Origin: Actinoplanes subtropicus
Lineage (GTDB): Bacteria; Actinomycetota; Actinomycetes; Mycobacteriales; Micromonosporaceae
Assembly (NCBI RefSeq): GCF_000721705.1
Contig: NZ_JOJL01000021.1
Span: forward strand, 62,001-126,000
Reading direction: 5' to 3'
Length of the DNA: 64,000 nt
A program made the position numbers and the translations under genes. The first letter of the stretch is position 1, and the number at the start of each line of letters is the position of its first letter. The notes under the pieces were generated by a model. That model was given only the letters and a program-made list of their open reading frames with translations, was not told the DNA's origin and made no database searches. Of this stretch, positions 33,211 through 42,207 are shown piece by piece.

Positions 33211-34896
33211 ATGCTCTTCAATCCGCGCACGTACGACCCCACGCACCTGGACGCCGAGTCGCGGCGGCTGCTGCGGGCGACCGTCGACTTCTTCGAGGAG
33301 CGCGGCAAGAAGGCGCTCATGGCCGGCTACCTCGAGCGGGGCTGGTACTCCGACTTTCTCGACTTCGCGGCGAAGGAGGGGCTGTTCGCGACGTTCCTGA
33401 CGCCGGCGGCCGACGACCCGCAGACGCGCTGGGACACCGCGCGCAACGCGGCGCTCAGCGAGATTCTCGGCTTCTACGGGCTCGACTACTGGTACACCTG
33501 GCAGGTCACGGTGCTCGGCCTCGGCCCGGTGTGGCAGAGCGCCAACTCGGCGGCCCGCGCGCACGCCGCCCGGCTGCTCGCCGACGGGCACGTGATGGCG
33601 TTCGGGTTGTCCGAGCGTGGCCACGGAGCCGACATCTACGCCACCGACATGGTGCTCACGCCCGCGCCCGAGGGCGGCTACCTCGCCAACGGCACCAAGT
33701 ACTACATCGGCAACGGCAATGTCGCGGGCCTCGTCTCGGTGTTCGGGCGCACCCCGGACGGCTACGTCTTCTTCGCCGCCGACAGCCGGCATCCGGCGTA
33801 CCACCTGATCGGGAACGTCGTCGCCAAGCAGATGTACGTGAGCACGTTCGAGCTGCGCGATTATCCCGTACGGGAAGAGGATGTCCTGCATTCCGGGCAG
33901 GCCGCCTTCGACGCGGCGCTCAACACCGTCAACGTCGGCAAGTTCAACCTGTGCACGGCCGCGATCGGCATCTGCGAGCACGCCATGTACGAGGCGGTCA
34001 CGCACGCCCACCGGCGGATGCTGTACGGCAAGCCGGTCACCGACTTCGCCCATGTCCGGCGGGAGCTTTCCGACGCGTACGTCCGCTTGATCGGCATGAA
34101 GCTTTTCAGCGACCGGGCCGTGGACTATTTCCGCTCGGCCGGTCCCGACGATCGCCGCTATCTGCTGTTCAACCCGATGACCAAGATGAAGGTCACCACC
34201 GAGGGCGAGCGGGTCATCGACCTGATGTGGGACGTGATCGCGGCCAAGGGCTTCGAGAAGGACACGTACTTCGACAAGGCCGCCATGGACATCCGCGGCC
34301 TGCCGAAGCTCGAGGGCACGGTGCACGTCAATCTGGCGCTGATCCTCAAATTCATGCCGAACTATCTCTTCGACCCGATCGCATTGCCGCCGGTCCCCAC
34401 CCGGCACGACGCGGCCGACGACGAGTTCCTGTTCCGGCAGGGCCCGGCCCGCGGCCTCGGCGCGATCCGCTTCCACGACTGGCGGATCGCCTACGACAAA
34501 TACGCCCACTTGCCGAACGTGGCGCGCTTCCGCGAGCAGGCGGACGGCTTCACCATTCTGCTTCGCGACCACGCACCGACCGCGGAGCAGCAGAAGGACC
34601 TCGACTTCCTGCTGGCGGTGGGCCACCTGTTCGCGCTGATCGTGTACGGCCAGCTGATCCTCGAGCAGGCCGAACTGACCGATCTCGGTCCCGCTCTCCT
34701 CGACGAGATCTTCGCGGTGCTGATCCGGGACTTCTCCGCGTACGCGACGGACCTGCACGGCAAGACGGCGACCACCGACGCGCAGGCGGCTTGGGCGTTG
34801 GCACATGTCCGCCGCCCGGTCGCCGACGGCTCCCGGACGGCGGAGGTGTGGCAGCAGGTGGTGGGGCTGGTCGGCGCGTACGAGATGAGGCCTTAG
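33211..34896 (+). CDS. Acyl-CoA dehydrogenase-family flavoprotein
   Basis: A 561-aa protein with the acyl-CoA dehydrogenase/oxidase fold. The middle beta domain reads MAFGLSERGHGADIYATDMV, then YLANGTKYYIGNGNVAGLVS; helical C-terminal domains follow (KFNLCTAAIGICEHAMYEAV). At 561 aa it is longer than short-chain dehydrogenases (about 380-400 aa) and has an extra C-terminal helical segment of about 150 residues, as in some long-chain or oxidase-like actinobacterial members. Likely FAD-dependent oxidation of a CoA thioester. ATG 33211; GTG 33205 also possible. Palindrome immediately upstream. Confidence 0.85.
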   Translation: MLFNPRTYDPTHLDAESRRLLRATVDFFEERGKKALMAGYLERGWYSDFLDFAAKEGLFATFLTPAADDPQTRWDTARNAALSEILGFYGLDYWYTWQVTVLGLGPVWQSANSAARAHAARLLADGHVMAFGLSERGHGADIYATDMVLTPAPEGGYLANGTKYYIGNGNVAGLVSVFGRTPDGYVFFAADSRHPAYHLIGNVVAKQMYVSTFELRDYPVREEDVLHSGQAAFDAALNTVNVGKFNLCTAAIGICEHAMYEAVTHAHRRMLYGKPVTDFAHVRRELSDAYVRLIGMKLFSDRAVDYFRSAGPDDRRYLLFNPMTKMKVTTEGERVIDLMWDVIAAKGFEKDTYFDKAAMDIRGLPKLEGTVHVNLALILKFMPNYLFDPIALPPVPTRHDAADDEFLFRQGPARGLGAIRFHDWRIAYDKYAHLPNVARFREQADGFTILLRDHAPTAEQQKDLDFLLAVGHLFALIVYGQLILEQAELTDLGPALLDEIFAVLIRDFSAYATDLHGKTATTDAQAAWALAHVRRPVADGSRTAEVWQQVVGLVGAYEMRP

Positions 34897-35149
34897 CACT
34901 CCACCCCCGGAAGATCCGGACTGCGTGCCTCAACCCGGGAATCGTGACGAGGGTTCGATGAGGGCTTGGCGGGCGTAATGGCTATTCTCGGCCCGCCGAA
35001 ACGGACGACCCCGCCCGGCTGAACGCCCGGGTTCAGTCTGTACAGGACGAGCCGGTTTCGTTGAGGGTGTATCGGTAATCTTTCGACCTCTCCTCCGACG
35101 CATATGTCGGGGAGCTGGCGATGCACAACCGAACACGAGGATCAACAAG
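34897..35149. other. Intergenic region without recognisable gene
   Basis: These 253 bp contain no credible ORF on either strand. The last 100 bp are less GC-rich and should hold the promoter of the secreted protein at 35150 (for example around GTGTATCGGTAATCTTTCG), with GAGGATCAACAAG as its ribosome site. I see no clear -35/-10 pair or hairpin. Confidence 0.4.
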
Positions 35150-35536
35150 ATGCGGAAACGACTATTTCGTCTGACGGCTGTGTCGCTCGGTGCGGCGGCG
35201 ATTTCCACCGGAGCGAACCTGGTGGCCGCCGCGCCGGCAAATGCCTGGCCCTGGAGTGGCACGGTCTACGTAAAAGGCTCCGCGGGCTGCACCAATACGG
35301 GCGGGATTCAAACCATCGAATCTCGCGGCAGTCTGGACGGGCAGACGTTTACGTCGAGTTCGCTGGTCAACGGGAATCAATACCAGATCAAGTTCACCAA
35401 TGTCCGTTCTGGACGAGTGCCGAGCGGCGGAGGGTGGGCCTGGATCACGGTCAGTTGCAGCATGGGCGGATACCACCAGTCGTGGGTTGAGATGTATCGC
35501 CCTTCGTGGGGCGACGTGATAACGAAGAATTTCTAG
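35150..35536 (+). CDS. Small secreted protein, unknown function
   Basis: A 128-aa precursor with a classical signal peptide: basic MRKRLFRL, hydrophobic core TAVSLGAAAISTGANLVAAA and a probable AxA cleavage site at ANA near residue 32. The mature part is about 96 residues, Gly/Ser/Trp-rich, with two Cys (GSAGCTNTGG and TVSCSMGG) that could form a disulfide. I recognise no family. Codon use is less GC-biased than in neighbours. Confidence 0.75.
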   Translation: MRKRLFRLTAVSLGAAAISTGANLVAAAPANAWPWSGTVYVKGSAGCTNTGGIQTIESRGSLDGQTFTSSSLVNGNQYQIKFTNVRSGRVPSGGGWAWITVSCSMGGYHQSWVEMYRPSWGDVITKNF

Positions 35537-35646
35537 CCAGTACGATGCAGCGCAGGACCACGCGCCGAATGACCGATCCGAGTACCCGTTCCGCGGGCGG
35601 CACGACGGCTACGCCGATCTGCCGGATCAGGGAACTGGCGCGGTGG

Positions 35647-38600
35647 TCAGGGCGCGACGGAGACGCGGTCCCGGCCGGCCTGTTTGGACTGGTACAGGGC
35701 GGCGTCCGCGCGGGCCAGCAGCTTCTGCAGGTCCTGCGGGTCACCGTCCGGGCAGGCCAGTCCGACGCTGATGGTCACCGGCAGCTGGCCGGCCTCGGTC
35801 GGGATCGGGTGGCTGGAGACGGACAGGTGCAGGCGGCCGGCCAGGTCGGTGGCGGGCATCGTGGTCTGCGGGGTGACCACCGCGAACTCCTCGCCGCCGT
35901 AGCGGCCCAGCACGTCGCCGTCGCCCAGCCTGTCGCGCAGGCGTTGGGCCACCACGCGGATCACCTCGTCGCCGACCGGATGCCCGTACGTGTCGTTGAT
36001 GCGTTTGAAGTGATCTATATCGACCATGATGGCGGCGGCCGGGCGGCCCCGCTCGCGGGCCGTGGCCACCCGGCGCTCGGCCTCGGCGAAGAAGTGGTTG
36101 CGGTTGAACAGGCCGGTCAGGCCGTCCACGGTGGCCATCCGGCGCACCTGGCTGAAGAGCATGGCATTTTCGTACGCCGTCATGCCCTGCCCGGCGATCG
36201 CGGCGGCCATCTGGATCTGCGCCTCGGTCATCACGCCCTCGTCGGTGGCGCCGACCAGCAGGATGCCGAACAGGCCGCCGCGCAGGGCGACCTGGGTGGC
36301 CCACCACAGGCGCGGCGTGCCGAGCAGGCCGCCGAACGGGGGCCGGTCGCCGGGGAACACCGATCGGGCGCGCGGCCCGACCAGGTCGAGCAGGTCGGTC
36401 GGCACCGACGGCAGCGGGGTGCCGACCGGCGCGGTGAGGCCGTGCGTGGCCGCGACCACCAGGCCGTGCGTGCCGACCCGGCTGAGCAGCACGGCCGTGT
36501 CGCCGCCGAGGGTGCGGACCAGGCTGGCCAGCAGGCGGCGGATCACCTCGTCCGGGTCCAGCGACGAGCTCTGGTCGGCCATCGCCGCGCGCAGCGTTTC
36601 GGCCACGTCCCGCTGACGCCGGGCGGCCTGCACCGCGACCTCCAACTGGGCGGCGCGCACGGTCTCCAACGACACCGCGACATGGTTGGTGATCGACATG
36701 AGGATGTCGGCGTCGTCGCTGGTGAACACACCCTTGGCGATCCGGCTGTCCAGATAGACCACGCCGCGAAGCTGGCCGTTGAAGCGCAGCGGGGCGATCA
36801 TGATGCTGCGCAGGCCATGCACCTGGACACTGTGCGAGCCGAGCGCCACACCCTCCTCGCTACCGGTCACCACCAGCGGCTCGCCGGTGTGCCGCACCCG
36901 GTCGACCAGCGTGGTGCTGTAACCGGTCAACTGGTGGATGTCGTTGCCCTGGGCGTCCCGGCCCACGTGCGGGACCAGCTCCTGCCTTTCCAGATCGAGC
37001 AGGAAGAGGTACGCCCGCTCGGCGCCCAGGATCCGCAGCGTCTCGTCGAGGGCCACCCGGGCCAGCGCGCTCGGGTCCAGCACGGTCGCCGACGCCAGGC
37101 TGACCTGCTGGAGCGCCTCGAGGCGGCGCTGGTAGCGACCCGGGTCGAGGCCGGGCGAGCCCTGCTCCTCCGGCTCGGCGCTGCTGATCGTGATCCCGCC
37201 GGGCTGGGTGGAGGCGTGCCGGCCGACCCGGAACTCATCGGCGACCCAGCGCGCCCGGTGCGGCCACTCCTGCTCGATCGCGATCATTTGGGCGAGCTTG
37301 GCCTGCTGCACCGCCGCGGTCGCCTGGTCGAGGGCGGCCAGCGCGCGGGCGCGGACCCGGGCCGCCTCGTACGCGACCAACGGCGCGTCCAGCGGGACCA
37401 GCTCGGCCTCGACCCCGGCCAGGGTGCGCTGCGCGTCGGCCGGCCGGCCGGCAAGCAGCTCCAGGTCGGCCCGGGCGACCAGGTGGAAGCCCCGCAGCAC
37501 CTTGGTGTCGGCCACCTTCCCCAGCCCGGCCACCGCGGCCTCGGCGGCGGCCCGCTCGGCCGGGCGGCGCTGCTCGCTCGCGACCCGCAGCCGGGCGAGC
37601 CGGCCGAACGTCTCGAAGACGTAGTAGACGCGCTGCTCGGGGACCATCGACTTCGCCTTCAGCCCGCGCGCCGCGAACTCGGCGGTCAGCTGCTCGAACG
37701 GCTCGTCGGTCCGGCCCCGCTCGACCAGGGCGATCATCTGCGCCCCGTACAGATTGATCAGTTGCATGGGGTTGTCGGGGTTGGCCTTCAGGAAGCGGCG
37801 CAGCGCGTCGATCCGGGATTCCGCCTCGTCGGCGTGGCCCCGCATCGCGGCGATGACCGCGGCCACCGCCCCGATCGCCGCGCCCTCGGCCTCGGCGCCC
37901 GGCCCGAGCCGGGACCGGCCGCGGCGGTACCACTCCTCGGCCTCGGCGGTGCAGCCGCGCTTGAAATACTGCATGCAGACGGTCGACACGCCGGTCAGGT
38001 AGTCGCCCAGCTCGAACCAGCGCTCGTGGTCGATCAGTACCCGGCTCCAGACCTGGGTCTGCTCGTCGTGGCCGCCCATGTAGGCGCCCGCGCCGCGTTT
38101 CCACTCGACGAAGCCGACCAGTTCCGGGTCGCCTATCCCGGCCGCGACCTCGGCGGCCTTGTCGTAGAGGCTGGTCGCCAGCTTCCGCCGGCCGGCCACG
38201 TCGGCGATCACCCCGAGACCGGCCATGTGCTGGGCGTACTCCCGGCCCGGGCCGAGCCGGTTGATCGGGTACAGCATGCGCAGGCTCATGATCGCGCGCA
38301 TCGCCCGGCGCATCCGCATGGACAGCGCCAGGGTGCCGACGTCGGAGAGGACCGCCTCGAGCCGGTACCGCTCGCGGTCGCGGCCGCCCGCGCCGCCGAA
38401 ACCTAATTTCGTACGGCCGACGAAAAGTCCGAGCAGCACCGACCAGAGCGTGGTCAGGCCGAGCGCGAACCTGCCCTTGGGCAGCGGGCGCCCCAGCTCG
38501 GCGAGGCCCCGGCGGACCGCGTCGAACGCCTGGTCCGGGTTCCACGCGCCGCAGTGGACCATCGCCTCCTGGGCCAGGATGCCGGCCCGGCTGAGCCGGT

Positions 38601-40932
38601 CAGGCTCCGCCCGCAGCGCCTGGTCGAGGTGCTCGTGCGCCTCCTCGAACCGCCCCGAGCGGCCGCAGCTGATGCCGAGCGTGAGGAAGAAATCGGCCGG
38701 CGGGGTGACGCCCGCGGAGGCCGCCGCCCGCGCGGCCACCTCGAGGAACTCGCGGGCCTCGGCCGGCGCGTGCTCGGCCAGGGCCAGCCGGCCGGCCGCG
38801 AAGCCGCTGAAATACACCCGCTGCGGGCGCCGGCTGGTCTCGCCGAGCGCGTAGTGCCGGGCGACCGCGTACACGTAGCGGGGGTCGCCGGGGGCGGCCG
38901 CGTCCAGCACCTCGGCGATCCGCTGGTGCAGACCGCGCAGGGCGGCCGCGTCCAGGCCGACCAGCAGCGCCTCGCGGATCCGGTCGTGCAGGAAGCGGTA
39001 CCCGTCGGTGCCGGTCGCGGTCACCAACCGGCGCGACTCGGCCTCGGCCAGCAGCATCCGGGCCCGGCGGGGGTCGATGTCGGAGACCGCGGCGACCAGT
39101 TCGGCCGGGAACCAGCGGCCGCCCGCGGCGCCGGCGGCCAGCAGCCGGCGACTGTCCTCACCGAGGCCGTCGATGCGCTGCAGCACCAGGTCGACCGCGT
39201 CGCCGGACAGCTCCAGCCGGTCGAGGCCGGCCCGGTCCAGCCGCCAGCCGCTCCACGTGGGGGTGACCAGGCCCGCGTCGAGGACCGCCCGGGAATACTC
39301 GCCGACCGTGAACGGGTTGCCGCCGGCCCGCGCGGCCAGCTCGGCGATGTGCTCGTCGGGCAGCCCGATGGCGCCCAGGTGCTCGCGGACGAGCTGCTCC
39401 ACCGCGTCCTGCTCGAGCGGGCCCAGCGGGACGCGGGTGTCGAGGGCGGCATCCATGTCGCCGCAGAACCGGTCGAGCGCGGCGATGCTGCCGACGTCGT
39501 CCCGGCTGGTCGCGATCACCAGCAGCGGGGTGACCGGCAGCCGGCCGGTCACCCGCTGCAGCACCCGCCGGGTCGGCTCGTCCAGCCACTGCACGTCGTC
39601 GATGTGCAGGACCGCGCCCTGGTACTCCTCGGCCAGTCCGATAAGGAATGCGGCGACCGCGTTGACGAACTGCTCGTGCCGGTTCTGCTCGCCGATCTCG
39701 GGGGCCGGCACCAGGTCGGCCAGCAGCGGGGAGAGCGTGCGCAGCAGCGGTCCGCCGCGGCCGGCCGCCCGGCGGACCTGCTCGACGGCGACCTCGCGCC
39801 GTCCGGCCGGCAATCTTTCGACCGTACGCAGGTGCCGCTCGACCGCTCCGCGCAGCGGCGCCAGCGGGACCGGGTCGTCGGCGACGCACTTGCCGTACAG
39901 GATGAGGTCGCCGTCCGAGGCCACCGCGTTGGTCAGCTCCCGGACCAGCCGGGTCTTGCCGGCGCCGGCCGGGCCCTCGACGATCACCGCGCCCCCGCCG
40001 CCGTCGCGGGCCCGCAGCCAGCGGTGGGCGAGCTTGACCACCTCGTCGTCCCGGCCGACCAGGCGCGCCTCGCCGGTCGGCTGGGTGCCGCGCCGGCCGG
40101 AGTCGATCGGGAAGGTGGCGCGCGGCTGCTCGGCCAGCCGGCGCAGGTCGCCGAGCAGGCTCTCGCCGCTCTGGTACCGGTCGTCCGGGTCCTTGGCCAG
40201 CAGCGTGCCGACGATCGCGGCCATCGTGCCGGACAACTCCGGCGCGTGCGCCCGCGGGTCGGGGATCGGCGCGGTGGCATGCAGCCGGATCAGCTCGCCG
40301 GCGTCCTTGGAGAAGTACGGGACCTGGCCGGTGAGGCACTCGTAGAGCAGGACGCCCAGCGCGTACAGGTCGGAGCGGCCGTCGATCGGGCGCTTGAGCA
40401 TGCCGGTCTGCTCGGGCGCGCTGTACAGCAGCGTCCCGGCGACGCGGTCGTCGTGCGCCCCGCCGCGCGCCGCCAGTCCAAAGTCGATCAGGCGGCCGAC
40501 GCCGGTCGGCTCGACGATCACATTGTCCGGCTTGACGTCCCGATGCACGAGGCCGGACCGGTGCGCGGCGGCGAGCGGCTCGGTGAGATCCATCGCCAGC
40601 CGTACGGCGGTCGGCTCGTCCAGCCGGCCGTGCCGCAGGCTCTGCGACAGCGGGTGGCCGTCGATGTACTCCAGGATCAGATACGGCCCGTTGGTGGTCA
40701 GGCCTACCTCGAAGATCCGCGGGAGCAGCGGGTGGCCGACCGAGCCGAGCAGCGCGGCCTCCCGGCGTACGGCGGTGAGGGAGGCGGCATCGGCCGAGGT
40801 GAGGACCTTGAGGGTGTACTCGGCGCCGCGTCGGCGGACCCGGTAGACGACCGTGTCGGCGCCGCGCCCGAGCTGCGAGATCACCTCGAGGTCGGAGAGT
40901 GATCCCGGCGCCGTCCCGAAGATCGCGGTCAA
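35647..40932 (-). CDS. Giant Ser/Thr kinase - AAA ATPase - TPR - GAF - GAF - GGDEF protein
   Basis: A 1761-aa cytosolic signalling protein. Residues about 14-270 are a Ser/Thr kinase with GRGADTVVYRV, catalytic loop HRDVKPDNVIV and DFGLAARGG. About 290-560 is an AAA_16-type ATPase with Walker A GPAGAGKTRLVREL and Walker B VLHIDDVQWLDE. About 640-1260 is helical, TPR-like. Two GAF-like domains follow (about 1274-1434 and 1444-1590), then a GGDEF cyclase domain with active-site GGEEF near 1680. This extends the PknK/MalT-like kinase-ATPase architecture with c-di-GMP output. TTG 40932 (AAAGGA upstream) is preferred; ATG 41037 has no ribosome site. Confidence 0.92.
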   Translation of the reverse strand: MTAIFGTAPGSLSDLEVISQLGRGADTVVYRVRRRGAEYTLKVLTSADAASLTAVRREAALLGSVGHPLLPRIFEVGLTTNGPYLILEYIDGHPLSQSLRHGRLDEPTAVRLAMDLTEPLAAAHRSGLVHRDVKPDNVIVEPTGVGRLIDFGLAARGGAHDDRVAGTLLYSAPEQTGMLKRPIDGRSDLYALGVLLYECLTGQVPYFSKDAGELIRLHATAPIPDPRAHAPELSGTMAAIVGTLLAKDPDDRYQSGESLLGDLRRLAEQPRATFPIDSGRRGTQPTGEARLVGRDDEVVKLAHRWLRARDGGGGAVIVEGPAGAGKTRLVRELTNAVASDGDLILYGKCVADDPVPLAPLRGAVERHLRTVERLPAGRREVAVEQVRRAAGRGGPLLRTLSPLLADLVPAPEIGEQNRHEQFVNAVAAFLIGLAEEYQGAVLHIDDVQWLDEPTRRVLQRVTGRLPVTPLLVIATSRDDVGSIAALDRFCGDMDAALDTRVPLGPLEQDAVEQLVREHLGAIGLPDEHIAELAARAGGNPFTVGEYSRAVLDAGLVTPTWSGWRLDRAGLDRLELSGDAVDLVLQRIDGLGEDSRRLLAAGAAGGRWFPAELVAAVSDIDPRRARMLLAEAESRRLVTATGTDGYRFLHDRIREALLVGLDAAALRGLHQRIAEVLDAAAPGDPRYVYAVARHYALGETSRRPQRVYFSGFAAGRLALAEHAPAEAREFLEVAARAAASAGVTPPADFFLTLGISCGRSGRFEEAHEHLDQALRAEPDRLSRAGILAQEAMVHCGAWNPDQAFDAVRRGLAELGRPLPKGRFALGLTTLWSVLLGLFVGRTKLGFGGAGGRDRERYRLEAVLSDVGTLALSMRMRRAMRAIMSLRMLYPINRLGPGREYAQHMAGLGVIADVAGRRKLATSLYDKAAEVAAGIGDPELVGFVEWKRGAGAYMGGHDEQTQVWSRVLIDHERWFELGDYLTGVSTVCMQYFKRGCTAEAEEWYRRGRSRLGPGAEAEGAAIGAVAAVIAAMRGHADEAESRIDALRRFLKANPDNPMQLINLYGAQMIALVERGRTDEPFEQLTAEFAARGLKAKSMVPEQRVYYVFETFGRLARLRVASEQRRPAERAAAEAAVAGLGKVADTKVLRGFHLVARADLELLAGRPADAQRTLAGVEAELVPLDAPLVAYEAARVRARALAALDQATAAVQQAKLAQMIAIEQEWPHRARWVADEFRVGRHASTQPGGITISSAEPEEQGSPGLDPGRYQRRLEALQQVSLASATVLDPSALARVALDETLRILGAERAYLFLLDLERQELVPHVGRDAQGNDIHQLTGYSTTLVDRVRHTGEPLVVTGSEEGVALGSHSVQVHGLRSIMIAPLRFNGQLRGVVYLDSRIAKGVFTSDDADILMSITNHVAVSLETVRAAQLEVAVQAARRQRDVAETLRAAMADQSSSLDPDEVIRRLLASLVRTLGGDTAVLLSRVGTHGLVVAATHGLTAPVGTPLPSVPTDLLDLVGPRARSVFPGDRPPFGGLLGTPRLWWATQVALRGGLFGILLVGATDEGVMTEAQIQMAAAIAGQGMTAYENAMLFSQVRRMATVDGLTGLFNRNHFFAEAERRVATARERGRPAAAIMVDIDHFKRINDTYGHPVGDEVIRVVAQRLRDRLGDGDVLGRYGGEEFAVVTPQTTMPATDLAGRLHLSVSSHPIPTEAGQLPVTISVGLACPDGDPQDLQKLLARADAALYQSKQAGRDRVSVAP

Positions 40933-41077
40933 CGTGTCCTTTCCCTCTGCGCGGGCTAATCGGAAGCTACGCCGCGTTGCCGGGTGATGCCACCGCCCGT
41001 TGCGGCGGGCCGTGTCGCTGGTTACTACGAGGTTCATCGCGGTCGGTCATCGACCGAACTTCTGGTAAACAACAAGG

Positions 41078-42176
41078 GTGACATGTGACTGGTCGGCGGT
41101 CGGCACCGTCGAGGTTAACGGAGTGCGCCTCGGCTGCCGAGAGACCGGTGACCGGAATGGCACGCCGGTGGTTCTGCTGCACGGCAGCGGCAGCAGCGCG
41201 GGCACCTGGGAGCGGTTCGCCGCCCGGCTGACCGGCTGCCGGGCGATCGCGGTCGACCTGCGCGGGCACGCGAGCAGCTCCCGGACCAAGCGGTACCCGC
41301 TGGCCGGCATCGCCGGGGACGTCGTAGGACTGCTCGAGACCCTGGATCTGCGGGACGCTGTCCTGATCGGGCACTCGGTCGGGGGGGTACGCGGCGCTGG
41401 CCGCCGCGCTGGCGGCGCCGGAGCGGGTCGGCCGGCTGGTGCTGGAAGATCTGGCGGCCCCGCCGAAGAGGCCCGGCTCGGCGACCCGGATCAACCCGAT
41501 GCAGGCGATCGGCGCGGTGGCGAGCATTCTGGGGCGCGGGCGCGACTATCAGTTGCGGGCGGTCGCGGCGATCCTGCGCCAACTGGCCCGTCCGGACCCG
41601 GAGTGGTGGGCGCGGCTCGGCGAGGTTTCGCAGCCGACCCTGATCCTGTCGGGCGGGCCGACGAGTTGCATTCCGCCGCACCGGCTGGCCGAGGTGACGG
41701 CGGCGATCCCGGGCGCCCGGCTCGCGACGATCCCGGTCGGGCATCGGGTGCACAGCCTCGCCCCGGCCGAGTTCGCCGACGAGGTGCTGCCTTTCCTCAC
41801 GGAGCCGGCCGTGGCTGCGGCTCCGGTGTTCGCGCCCGGCGCCCCCCAGCCCGCTGCGGCTGTGCAGACCGCGCCCGGCAGCCCCCAGCCCGCTGCGGCC
41901 GTGCAGACCGCGCCCGGCAGCCCCCAGCCCGCTGCGGCCGTGCAGACCGCGCCCGGCAGCCCCCAGCCCGCTGCGGCTGCGGCTGCGGTGATCGCGCCAG
42001 ACCGCGCCGAGCACGCTGCGACTGCACTGAGCGCGCCTGGCAGCGCGGAGCCCGCAGTGATCGCGTCGGGCCGCCCCGAGCACGCTGCCGCTGCGGTGAT
42101 CGTGCCCGGCAACGGCGAACCGGCCGTCGCCACTTTCGGCGCCGACCGGTTGGTGCCGATCGCCGAAGCGGCGTGA
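41078..42176 (+). pseudogene. Alpha/beta hydrolase with one-base frameshift and repeat tail
   Basis: Frame 2 gives the N-terminal half: VVLLHGSGSSAGTWERFAAR, IAVDLRGHASSS and nucleophile elbow LIGHSVGG. Immediately after, at a run of seven G (41381-41387), the frame changes: with six G the sequence would continue as YAALAAALAAPERVGRLVLE and match the family through PTLILSGGPTS and VGHRVHSLAPAEF to the stop at 42176. The last 130 residues are Ala/Pro-rich with four copies of APGSPQPAAAVQT. As written the protein is broken; a sequencing error or slippage at the G7 run are alternatives to a true pseudogene. GTG 41078 is the likely start. Confidence 0.75.
41832..41974 (+). repeat. 39-bp tandem repeat in the hydrolase tail
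   Basis: Three complete 39-bp units (41832-41870, 41871-41909, 41910-41948) and a partial fourth, nearly identical at the DNA level, each encoding APGSPQPAAAVQT with the first unit reading APGAPQP. The unit length keeps the frame. Near-identity suggests recent expansion. Confidence 0.9.
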
Positions 42177-42197
42177 CGGGCTGGCCGTCACGCCGCT
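42167..42197. terminator. Bidirectional hairpin between convergent genes
   Basis: A perfect 13-bp stem (AGCGGCGTGACGG and its complement) with a 5-nt loop GCTGG. It includes the stop codon of the hydrolase (42174-42176) and lies 11 bp from the stop of the convergent repeat protein, so it can serve both. There is no T-run, which is usual for actinobacterial terminators. Confidence 0.75.
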
Positions 42198-42207
42198 CAC
42201 GCGACTT

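Noticed and set aside
35506-38406. 966-codon + strand ORF
   Set aside because: Antisense to the giant kinase gene; no domain, repetitive Gly/Arg/Gln/His composition.
38554-40902. 782-codon + strand ORF
   Set aside because: Antisense shadow of the kinase/ATPase half of the same gene.
41115-42207. Continuation of the exported repeat protein's first frame through the hydrolase
   Set aside because: It is antisense to recognisable hydrolase sequence and lacks protein character; the other frame ends properly at 42208.
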